A stretch of DNA of 64,000 bases, taken from positions 3,596,001-3,660,000 of the forward strand of contig CP170561.1 of assembly GCA_042701975.1 (NCBI GenBank). Reading direction: 5' to 3'. Positions 43,590 to 51,379 of this stretch are shown here, in pieces. Both the position numbers and the translations under genes were made by a program. The notes below the pieces were generated by a model. It made no database searches, was not told where the DNA came from, and worked only from the letters and a program-made list of their open reading frames with translations. How positions within the stretch are numbered: the first letter of the stretch is position 1; every line of letters begins with the position of its first letter. Origin of the DNA: JAFALK01 sp042701975 (lineage in GTDB: Bacteria > Pseudomonadota > Gammaproteobacteria > Burkholderiales > Burkholderiaceae_C).

Positions 43590-44921
43590 ATGTCTGATTC
43601 CCCCAACCGCACGCTGTTCAAGGGCGGCACCGTCCTCACGATGGACGCCAAGATCCCCAACCTGACCGTCGGCGACGTGCTCGTCGAAGGCGACCGCATC
43701 GCTGCCATCGGTACGAACCTGCGGGCCGACGGCGTGCGGATCATCGAGGCGTCGGGCCACATCGTGCTGCCGGGGCTGATCGACGCCCACCACCACGCCT
43801 GGCTGGGCGTCATGCGCCGCCTGATGCCTGATGTCGATGACCTGTTCGCGTACATCGACGTCGTCGCCGAGAAGATGGGCGCCCACTACCGGCCGCTCGA
43901 CATGTACCTCAGCAGCAAGCTCACGGCGGTCGCCTCGCTCGACGCCGGCATCACCACGCTGATCGACGCCTCGCACAATTCGCGCAGCCCGGAGCACACC
44001 GATGCGGCGCTGGACGGGTTGCAGACCTCGGGCATTCGCGCGCTGCACATGGTGGGCGCCGCGATGGACAAGCGTGCCTCTTCGGCGCACCTGCCGGTGG
44101 ATCTGGAACGCCTGGCCGGCCGGTGGAACACCCGAGGCAATCTCATCCAGGTCGGCCTGTTCGGCATGTTCAACCTGGAATGGTGGAAGGTTGCACGCCG
44201 GCTCGACATGCAGATCCTGACGGAGTTCATCGGCGACCTCGCCAAGCTTGGCCCCGAGTTCGCGCAGCCCGGCGTGCTCGGCCCGCACAACATCTTCAAC
44301 CACTGCACGCGCTTGCCCGAGGCGACGTGGCAACTGCTCGCCGATGCGGGCGTCAACGTCACGATCAACCCGCGTTCAGATGCACTGTTCGGTTTCGACG
44401 ACGAGAGCTTCGCCTACCAGCAGGCGATCGATCACGGTTTGAAGCCGGCGCTGGGCATCGACCTCGACACGGCCTTCGGCAGTGACATGTTTGGCGAGAT
44501 GCACGCGCTGTTTGGCCAGCAGCGTTCGGCCATGCGCTACCGGCGCTTTCGCGGCGAGACCGAAGTGCCGACGCCGATCTCCGTGCAGGCCGTCCTGGAA
44601 GCGGCGACTGTCAACGGTGCGCGTGCAGCGGGGCTTGAATCTTCCATCGGTACGCTCACGCCGGGCAAGCAGGCCGACATCATCATGGTCCGCACGACCG
44701 GCGCGGCCGTGTTTCCGGTATCAGACGCGGTCGGCACGATCGTACAGGCTGTCGAGCGCTCGGACGTCGACACGGTCATGGTCGCGGGCCAGCTGCGCAA
44801 GCGTGCGGGCCAGTTGCTGAATGTCGATATGGCCAAGCTGTCGAAGGAGGTGAGCGCATCGCGCGACCACCTGCTACAGGCCAGCGGCTATCGGCTCGAT
44901 TTGCTCCATACGGCCGCCTGA
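43590..44921 (+). CDS. Amidohydrolase family protein (cytosine deaminase/chlorohydrolase-like)
   Basis: This 443-residue TIM-barrel metallo-hydrolase has a beta-sandwich start (LFKGGTVLTMDAKIP) and LPGLIDAHHHAWLG with the HxH metal pair. GPHNIFNHCTRLP and GIDLDTAFGSDMFGEM follow. The overall form is that of the TrzN/AtzA/guanine deaminase type acting on ring amines or halides. The ATG at 43590 is chosen because GGAG lies six bases upstream; in-frame ATGs at 43539 and 43578 exist. An MFS transporter follows 36 bases later. Confidence 0.85.
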   Translation: MSDSPNRTLFKGGTVLTMDAKIPNLTVGDVLVEGDRIAAIGTNLRADGVRIIEASGHIVLPGLIDAHHHAWLGVMRRLMPDVDDLFAYIDVVAEKMGAHYRPLDMYLSSKLTAVASLDAGITTLIDASHNSRSPEHTDAALDGLQTSGIRALHMVGAAMDKRASSAHLPVDLERLAGRWNTRGNLIQVGLFGMFNLEWWKVARRLDMQILTEFIGDLAKLGPEFAQPGVLGPHNIFNHCTRLPEATWQLLADAGVNVTINPRSDALFGFDDESFAYQQAIDHGLKPALGIDLDTAFGSDMFGEMHALFGQQRSAMRYRRFRGETEVPTPISVQAVLEAATVNGARAAGLESSIGTLTPGKQADIIMVRTTGAAVFPVSDAVGTIVQAVERSDVDTVMVAGQLRKRAGQLLNVDMAKLSKEVSASRDHLLQASGYRLDLLHTAA

Positions 44922-44957
44922 ACCCGCCCCGCACCCATCTCAATCCTGGAGTCTTTC

Positions 44958-46157
44958 ATGACGACACTTTCAGCGGGGGCGCCCGACCAAGCCGGTCCGA
45001 CATCCCACTTGAGGCGGCCGTCCCCGGCCGTCATCTCCGCGCTGTTCTGCGGCTACTTCGCCGTCGGCTTGCCGCTACCGGTCATTCCCTTGTTCGTACA
45101 CGAGAAGCTCGGTTTCAGCAGCGTCGTCGTCGGCCTTGTGATCGGGGTCCAGTTCCTTGCTACTGTGTTGACGCGCGGCTATGCCGGACGCATCGCGGAC
45201 CAGCAAGGCGGCAAACGAGCGGCATTGCAAGGCGCGGCCTTCTGCATGCTGGGCGGCTTGCTCTATCTGTTCGCTGCGATGCCGTCGCTGCCTCCGGTTG
45301 TCGGCCTCGTCATAGTGATTGCGGGTCGGCTGGCCGCCGGTCTGGGCGAGAGCCAGTTCGTCACCGGCTGCGTCGCCTGGTCGATCGCTTCGGTGGGACC
45401 GCAGCGGGCGGGCATGTCGATGTCGTGGACAGGCATCGCGATGTTCGCCGCCGTGGCCATCGGCGCGCCAGTCGGTATGGCGCTCTACCAGCACATCGAC
45501 CTGTCGGCGGCGATGCTGGCCTGCATCGCCGCGCCGCTGGTGGCCAGCGTCATCGCCTTCGGGGCCAAGCCGTACTCCTCGCCGAAGGGCCAGCGCCTGC
45601 CGTTCCACCGCGTGACCGGCCAGATCTGGCGCGAGGGACTCGGTCTGACGCTGCAGGGCGTGGGGCTGTCCGGCCTGACGGCCTTCGCCTCGCTGTACTT
45701 CGCGGCCCGCGGCTGGGCCGACGCCGGCTGGGTCATGACCGCCTTCGGCTTCGGCTTCATCCTCGTCCGTCTGGTGCTGGGCCATCTGCCCGACCGGATC
45801 GGCGGCTACCGGGTGGCGGTCGGGGCGCTCGCGGTCGAGGCAATTGGCCAGCTCATGGTGTGGGCGGCACCGAACGAAGGCATGGCGCTGGCTGGCGCTT
45901 GGGTCACGGGACTCGGCTGCGCGCTGGTCTTCCCGGCCTTGGGTGTTGAGGCGCTCAAGCGGGTGCTGCCCGCCAATCGGGGCAGCGCGATGGGGGCCTT
46001 CGTCGCGTTTCTCGACATCGCCTACGGCGTGGCGGGGCCGTCGGCGGGGCTCGTCGCCGGTCATTTCGGGTTCGCCTCGGTCTATCTGCTGGGCGCCGTC
46101 TGCGCGATCGTCGGCGCGGTGCTTGCGCTGATGAGCCAGCAAGCTTCGCCTCCTTGA
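44958..46157 (+). CDS. MFS transporter
   Basis: This 399-residue protein has twelve hydrophobic segments with RGYAGRIADQQGGKRAALQG in the loop between helices 2 and 3, the MFS signature. It resembles the YhhS/YfcJ group. An AATCCTGGAG site precedes the ATG. It most likely imports the substrate of, or exports a product of, the adjacent amidohydrolase. Confidence 0.88.
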   Translation: MTTLSAGAPDQAGPTSHLRRPSPAVISALFCGYFAVGLPLPVIPLFVHEKLGFSSVVVGLVIGVQFLATVLTRGYAGRIADQQGGKRAALQGAAFCMLGGLLYLFAAMPSLPPVVGLVIVIAGRLAAGLGESQFVTGCVAWSIASVGPQRAGMSMSWTGIAMFAAVAIGAPVGMALYQHIDLSAAMLACIAAPLVASVIAFGAKPYSSPKGQRLPFHRVTGQIWREGLGLTLQGVGLSGLTAFASLYFAARGWADAGWVMTAFGFGFILVRLVLGHLPDRIGGYRVAVGALAVEAIGQLMVWAAPNEGMALAGAWVTGLGCALVFPALGVEALKRVLPANRGSAMGAFVAFLDIAYGVAGPSAGLVAGHFGFASVYLLGAVCAIVGAVLALMSQQASPP

Positions 46158-46192
46158 TCATCGGACCCACAATCTTCCTCAGGAGGCATCAC

Positions 46193-46288
46193 AGGTCACG
46201 CATCTTCATTTCCAGCTCTTTCACGGGCTTGGGTCTCATCGCGGCAGAGCTGCTGCATCAGCAAGGACATCAACTGGTCAAGGTCTGA
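46193..46288 (+). pseudogene. Remnant of a short-chain dehydrogenase/reductase gene
   Basis: About 31 codons resemble an SDR N-terminus: SRIFISSSFTGLGLIAAELL then HQQGHQLVKV and a stop. They correspond to the TGxxxGxG nucleotide-binding turn of the family. An AGGAGG site (46180-46185) precedes it, but no start codon remains in frame. The rest of the gene is absent. Confidence 0.6.
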
Positions 46289-47153
46289 TCGCAGCAAGCG
46301 CCTCAAGAGATCGAAACCAGGTACTTCGGGTTCGCTGTTGCGTTTTTCCTTCCCAGGAGAAACGACGAAATCTGCGCCAAGCCCGTTGCAATTTGCAAAA
46401 CCAGCTCAGCGTTGCGTTTGCTTTCGATGAGCGGAGCCCCCCGATTTCAGTTCGAGTTCTTCCAGTGTTGCGTTTGCCGCGTGATCGCACGCGCTCTTCG
46501 TCCCTCCGCATACCGCAACTCAGCTTCCGATTTCTGGAAATGAATCGCGTTGTGCGGCACACAGAGCAGCAATAGCCTACGGGCGCGTGAATGCAGCCGA
46601 TTTCTCGGTAGTCGACGGCCTTGTCCAGCTTGCCAGCCAGTTGATTGAAGATGGGGGCCTTGGACCGCTGGCCGCCGTCAGAGCTTTGGGGCCGATGCCC
46701 TCGAAGCTCTCCAGCACGTCAGCCGATACTTGGCGTCGAACTCGTCGGGAACGTGGAACTTGCCCTTGAGGAGCCTATGCGCCGCTTCTCGTGCGTGGGT
46801 TCGCCGACAGCCACGAGCTTGGCTTCTGCCCGCCCACGGGGACCAATCAAGATGGTTTCGCCCGCCGCTGCACGTTGGACAAGTTGAGAACGCTCACTTG
46901 CACGCTGATCGGCGGGGCCCTTTGCCACGACGACCCTGACGTTGATCTTCCTGTCGGCAATGTATTCCATCTGGTTCCGGATCAGACCGACCAGCGACAG
47001 AGAGTCGTTGCCTGATCGAGTCCCGGCCACCCACCATGTAGCCGACACATGACGGTCACTGGGTCTCCGCGGCCCGCGCGCTGCCGCTGAGCGCGCTGCA
47101 GGCGCGGGCGCATGGGGGGAGCAGGTGGGAAGGTGTCATGAATTGCTCGTATT
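46289..47153. other. Decayed region between the MFS gene and the GH2 gene
   Basis: No intact gene is visible. The stretch contains several TTGCGTTT repeats near 46340-46475 and the frameshifted antitoxin-like relic listed separately. The part 46906-47153 has an open minus frame, but I do not recognise its product. Confidence 0.5.
46690..46905 (-). pseudogene. Relic of a Phd/YefM-type antitoxin
   Basis: One minus frame reads QLVQRAAAGETILIGPRGRA then EAKLVAVGEPTHEKRRIGS, the core of Phd-type antitoxins. The match continues in a second frame (LKGKFHVPDEFDAKYR) and a third (ADVLESFEG), so at least two frameshifts have occurred. A further break lies near the expected start (VQVSVLNLS). No intact toxin gene is found beside it. 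Confidence 0.6.
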
Positions 47154-50015
47154 TCAGGGAGCCGTGATTTCGACAGCCAAATCGGCCGGCGCCAGCCCGT
47201 TGCCGTGGGCGCGCAGCGTTGCACGGCCGGCCTCGCCCGTGGACTGCAGGATGACCTGGGCCTGGCCATTGAAGACGCTGCGCTGCCAGGGCCCGGCAGG
47301 CGCGGTGCTGCGCAGCGTGACCCAGCGGCGGCCGAACTGGGTGGTGTCGAAGAGGCGGCGCGTGCCGCCGGCGGGCGTCGGGAAGACGAGGGACAACGTC
47401 GCGTCCGTGTCGGCCGGCTCAAGGTCGACGGCGGCCATGCCCGCCTCTTGGCGCAGCTTCACTTCGCGGCCGTCCAGGTAGACGCGGGTGCCGGGCGAGA
47501 CGTCGCCGATGAAGAGCACCAGGCGCTGGTCAGCCGGCGCCCGGCGGCTCAGGCGGGCCTGCACGAGGTTCCACGCGCCGTCGGCCGGCTGCTGCTCGGG
47601 CGGCGTCCAGGCGAAGGGGTCGCGCCAGCCGGCGCCGCCGGTGTTGGCCAGCAGCGCCGCGGCGTCCTCGGGCCGATCGATGCCGCGGTGGCGCCAGCTG
47701 GTGGCGGCGCCATAGCGATGCTGTTCGACGGGCTTGTCGGCTTCATGCGAACCGGGGTCGCCATTGCCCATGCCGATAAGGCGCACGGGGCCCGTCGTCT
47801 CGAACGAAATGCGCTGGCCGGCAGTCGGCACGACGCGGCCCTCGCGGTCGACGACGGTCACTCGCACCAGTGCTACATCGCCGCCGGCGCGCAGATGGGT
47901 GCGGTCCACACTCAGACCCACGGCGCTGCCATCGCCGGTGGTGGCCACGGTTTCGGTGGCGACGAGCTGGCCGGCGCGGTAGCCGCGCGCGGTCAGGCTG
48001 CCGGGTTCATAGGGCACGCTCCATCGCAGATGGCCGTAGCGCTGCAGCGCCTGGCGGCCCAGCGAGCGGCCGTTGAGCAGCAGCTCCACTTCGTCGGTAT
48101 TGGCATAGGCGCGCACATCGATGGGCTGGCCTTCGCGGCCCGGCCAGTTCCAATGCGGCAGCAGGTGCACCATGGGCTCGGCCGTCCACGCGGCCTTCAG
48201 GTAGTAGCCGCTGTCCTTTACCGCGCCCGTCGTGTCGAGCATGCCGAATTGCGACGAGATGGCGGGCCAGCCGAAGGGCGTGGTCTCGCCGCGGTAGTCG
48301 AAGCCGGTCCACACGAACATGCCGGCCAGGAACGGGCGCTCGGCGTTGAATCGCCAGCCTTCCTCAATGGAGGCGGTGTAGGGCGGCCCCGTGCGCTTAT
48401 CGTAGGCGGCGATGTGCACGCGGGCCGGATCGTCGGCGTAGACGCCGCGCGTGGCGTGGGTTGCGCCCTCCTCGGTGACCAGCATGGGTCGGTCGGGGAA
48501 GCGGCGGTGCATGGCGTCGACGTCGTGCTGGCCCTTGTAGTTGAGGCCGATCACCTCCGAGCCGACGGACGTGCCCTCGGCATAGCCGGAGCTGGAGGCG
48601 GCCTGCGTAACCGGCCGGGTCGGGTCGAGGCGGCGCACGATAGCCTGCATCTCGCGCGTGAGCCGGGTGCCGAGCTCGCTGTTCTCGATGGCCCATTCCT
48701 CGTTGCCGACCGACCAGAGGATGACGGATGGGTGGTTGCGGCCGCCGCGCACCATGCGCTCCAGTTCACTGCGGATCTGCGGAGCGGTGCCCATCATGCG
48801 GTGCTCGTCGAGGACGAGGATGCCAAGGCGATCGCAGGCCTCCAGCAGCTCGGGCGTGGCCGGGTTGTGCGACGAGCGGATGGCATTGACGCCGATGGCC
48901 TTGAGCATCTTCAGCCGCGCCTCGTGCATGCCGTCGGGCAGGGCGACGCCGAGGCCGGCATGGTCCTGGTGGTTGTTGACGCCCTGCAGCTTGACATGCT
49001 GTCCGTTGAGGAAGAAGCCCTGGTTGGCGTCGAAGCGGATCGTGCGGATGCCAAAGGGCGTGTCGACCCGGTCGACGATCTCGCCGCCGCGCTTGACCAG
49101 GGTGGTCAGCGTGTAGCGCTGCGGTGTATCCAGCGACCAAAGCTGCGGTGACTTCACGCGCAATTGGGCGGCCACGTCCAGGCTGGCGTCGGCGGCCACG
49201 CGGCGGGCCGGCACGCTGGCGCGCGCGACAACGCGGCCGGCCGGGTCGCGCAGTTCGTGCTCCAGCGCGAAGCTCTCGTCCGCCTCGCCGTCGTTGCGCA
49301 CCGTCGTGTCGACCGCCACGTCAGCGCGGTCGCCGTCGACGCTGGTGCGCACGAAGCTGCCCAGCGGCGCCACGTGCAGCGGCCCAGTCTGCGTCAGCCA
49401 GACATGGCGGTAGATGCCGGCGCCTTCGTACCACCAGCCTTCCTGGGTCGTCGCGTTCACGCGCACCGCGACGACGTTGCGGCCGCCGAAGTTCAAGTAG
49501 TCGCTGATGTCGACCTGGAAGCCAGAGTAGCCGCTGGCCTCGCGGTGCAGGTAGTGGCCATTGACCCAGACGACGCTGTCCCGGAACACGCCGTCGAACT
49601 CCAGCGCGATGCGCCGGCCGCGCGCGGTCGCCGGAATGTCCAGCTCGCGGCGGTACCAGCCGACGCTGTTCTCAGGGAAGCTGCGGCCAACCGCCTTCAT
49701 GCCGTGCTGGGAGCTGCCGCGCTCGCTGAACGGCAGCTCCACCGCCCAGTCGTGCGGCAGGTCGACGCGGCGCCAGGGCCGATCCTCGAAGTCGGCCGCC
49801 GCGGGGCCGTCGCCGAAGCCGGCCTTGCCGAAAAAGAAGGGGCGCAGGCCGTGGTCGAAGTCCTGGGCGGCGTCGGTGGCATGGCCGAGGGCAAAGCGCC
49901 AGCCGTCGTCGATGCGGGTGCGCTGGCGCGGGCTGTCGGCCGCGGTGGCGCTGCCCATTGCCATGAGCCATGCGACGGTCAAACCGAGAAGAAGCCGGCG
50001 TCGCATGGCGGTCAT
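47154..50015 (-). CDS. Secreted GH2 beta-galactosidase-like glycoside hydrolase
   Basis: The 953-residue protein has a signal peptide (RRRLLLGLTVAWLMAMGSATA). A sugar-binding domain, immunoglobulin-like domain and TIM barrel follow, with GVNNHQDHAGLG, acid/base E439 (VGNEEW) and nucleophile E515 (VTEEGATHA). Two further beta domains lie behind the barrel. GH2 enzymes of this type are beta-galactosidases, as in the Bacteroides xyloglucan locus. The ATG at 50015 overlaps the stop of the 31-codon ORF before it (ATGA), favouring it over the ATG at 50006. It is the last gene of the hydrolase run. Confidence 0.88.
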   Translation of the reverse strand: MTAMRRRLLLGLTVAWLMAMGSATAADSPRQRTRIDDGWRFALGHATDAAQDFDHGLRPFFFGKAGFGDGPAAADFEDRPWRRVDLPHDWAVELPFSERGSSQHGMKAVGRSFPENSVGWYRRELDIPATARGRRIALEFDGVFRDSVVWVNGHYLHREASGYSGFQVDISDYLNFGGRNVVAVRVNATTQEGWWYEGAGIYRHVWLTQTGPLHVAPLGSFVRTSVDGDRADVAVDTTVRNDGEADESFALEHELRDPAGRVVARASVPARRVAADASLDVAAQLRVKSPQLWSLDTPQRYTLTTLVKRGGEIVDRVDTPFGIRTIRFDANQGFFLNGQHVKLQGVNNHQDHAGLGVALPDGMHEARLKMLKAIGVNAIRSSHNPATPELLEACDRLGILVLDEHRMMGTAPQIRSELERMVRGGRNHPSVILWSVGNEEWAIENSELGTRLTREMQAIVRRLDPTRPVTQAASSSGYAEGTSVGSEVIGLNYKGQHDVDAMHRRFPDRPMLVTEEGATHATRGVYADDPARVHIAAYDKRTGPPYTASIEEGWRFNAERPFLAGMFVWTGFDYRGETTPFGWPAISSQFGMLDTTGAVKDSGYYLKAAWTAEPMVHLLPHWNWPGREGQPIDVRAYANTDEVELLLNGRSLGRQALQRYGHLRWSVPYEPGSLTARGYRAGQLVATETVATTGDGSAVGLSVDRTHLRAGGDVALVRVTVVDREGRVVPTAGQRISFETTGPVRLIGMGNGDPGSHEADKPVEQHRYGAATSWRHRGIDRPEDAAALLANTGGAGWRDPFAWTPPEQQPADGAWNLVQARLSRRAPADQRLVLFIGDVSPGTRVYLDGREVKLRQEAGMAAVDLEPADTDATLSLVFPTPAGGTRRLFDTTQFGRRWVTLRSTAPAGPWQRSVFNGQAQVILQSTGEAGRATLRAHGNGLAPADLAVEITAP

Positions 50016-50107
50016 GCCCCCTTCAGCTTGCTGAGCAGGACAGCGCCGGCGACAGCGGCGAGCAGTCCCCACGAAATGGCAGCGGTGAGATGGAGGAGCT
50101 TGTTCAT
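50012..50107 (-). CDS. Tiny single-helix membrane protein (31 residues) coupled to GH2
   Basis: The ORF reads MNKLLHLTAAISWGLLAA and ends in SKLKGA: a short basic start, one hydrophobic helix and a basic end. Its TGA overlaps the GH2 start as ATGA. It lies 18 bases after the GH27 stop, so the three are tightly packed. No strong ribosome site precedes it, which suggests reinitiation after GH27. A second small ORF of similar style lies before GH31. Confidence 0.5.
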   Translation of the reverse strand: MNKLLHLTAAISWGLLAAVAGAVLLSKLKGA

Positions 50108-50125
50108 GTCAATGTTGGTTTGTGT

Positions 50126-51334
50126 TTAGCGTTGCGGCGTGACGCGCACCATGACCACGCCATGCGGGGCCACCTTGCTTGCATAGCTGCCGCTGACGTT
50201 CTTCGTGAGCTTCTTGCTCCACAGGTCCTTCACGTCGACCTTCTGGGTGGCGGGAAGCTGTATCTGGTCCCAGGCCACCTTCATGTCGGCCGGTGTCTTG
50301 CCGCGGTTGAAAAGCACCACGGCGCGCTCGCCATCCTTGAGCTGGCGTACCCAGATCTCGACGTCGCCTTCGCGCTGTACGCGGCGGCCCTGCTTGCCTA
50401 GGGGGTCCTGGTCGACGGCGATGACGTCCTTGTTGGTCAGGATGCGTAGCGTATCGGCGTCCATCTTGGACAGGTCGTTGCCAGCGATCAGCGGCGCGGC
50501 CAGCATGGCCCACAGCGAGAAATGCGACTCGTACTCAGTGGTCGTCATGCCGCCGTTGCCGACTTCCAGCATGTCCGGGTCGTTCCAGGCGTTGGGGCTG
50601 GCGGCGGCCGAACGCTCGACCTGCATGTCGAGGATGTTGGTCATGCCGTGCGACCACTCCTTCTCGCCTTCCCAGGCGTCATAGATGTCGCCGGTGGTGC
50701 GCCAGAGATGGCCGATGGGCGCCGCCCAGCGCTCGGGCTGGTTGTTGCCCCATTCGCAGATGGACAGCACGATGTCGCGGCCCGACTCGCGCAGCGCCTT
50801 GGCCATGATGGTGTAGGCGGCCTCGGCATTGCGGGTCCCGGTGTGGCACCAGTCGTACTTCAGGTAGTCCACGCCCCATTTGGCGTACTGGCGGGCGTCC
50901 TGGAACTCATGGCCAGCGCTGCCAGGGCGGCCGCCGCAGGTCAGCGAGCCGGCGTCGGAGTACAGGCCGAACTTCAATCCCTTGGAATGCACGTAGTCGG
51001 CCAGCGCCTTGATGCCCGATGGGAAGCGCTCTGGGTCGGCCTGGATGTTGCCGTCGGCATCACGGCTCTTTTGCCAGCAGTCGTCGATGACGATGTACTG
51101 GTAGCCGGCGTCCTTCATGCCGGAAGCGGCCATGGCATCCGCCTGCTGGCGGAGCAGTTGCTCTGACACATTGCAGGCGAACTTGTTCCACGAGTTCCAG
51201 CCCATGGGCGGGGTGGGCGCGATGTTGGGCTTGGGCGCGTCGAGCTTGAGCGTCTCGTGGGCGTGAGCGGGCGATGCGGCGACGAGGCAGAGCAGGGCAA
51301 GCGCGTGCGCAACGCGTTGGATGAATGGGTGCAT
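50126..51334 (-). CDS. Secreted GH27 alpha-galactosidase-like glycoside hydrolase
   Basis: The 402-residue protein has a signal peptide (ALALLCLVAASPAHA) and starts its barrel with TPPMGWNSWNKF. The nucleophile is D161 (YLKYDWC) and the likely acid/base is D216 (LWRTTGDIYDAWEG), matching the R-x3-D spacing of alpha-galactosidase A; WNDPDML follows. GH27 includes alpha-galactosidases and beta-L-arabinopyranosidases. In this operon it would trim galactose or arabinose side groups of plant polysaccharide. Confidence 0.92.
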   Translation of the reverse strand: MHPFIQRVAHALALLCLVAASPAHAHETLKLDAPKPNIAPTPPMGWNSWNKFACNVSEQLLRQQADAMAASGMKDAGYQYIVIDDCWQKSRDADGNIQADPERFPSGIKALADYVHSKGLKFGLYSDAGSLTCGGRPGSAGHEFQDARQYAKWGVDYLKYDWCHTGTRNAEAAYTIMAKALRESGRDIVLSICEWGNNQPERWAAPIGHLWRTTGDIYDAWEGEKEWSHGMTNILDMQVERSAAASPNAWNDPDMLEVGNGGMTTTEYESHFSLWAMLAAPLIAGNDLSKMDADTLRILTNKDVIAVDQDPLGKQGRRVQREGDVEIWVRQLKDGERAVVLFNRGKTPADMKVAWDQIQLPATQKVDVKDLWSKKLTKNVSGSYASKVAPHGVVMVRVTPQR

Positions 51335-51379
51335 GTACGGGGTCTCGTTGAGTTGCGATGGAAGGAGGAGGCGATGGGC

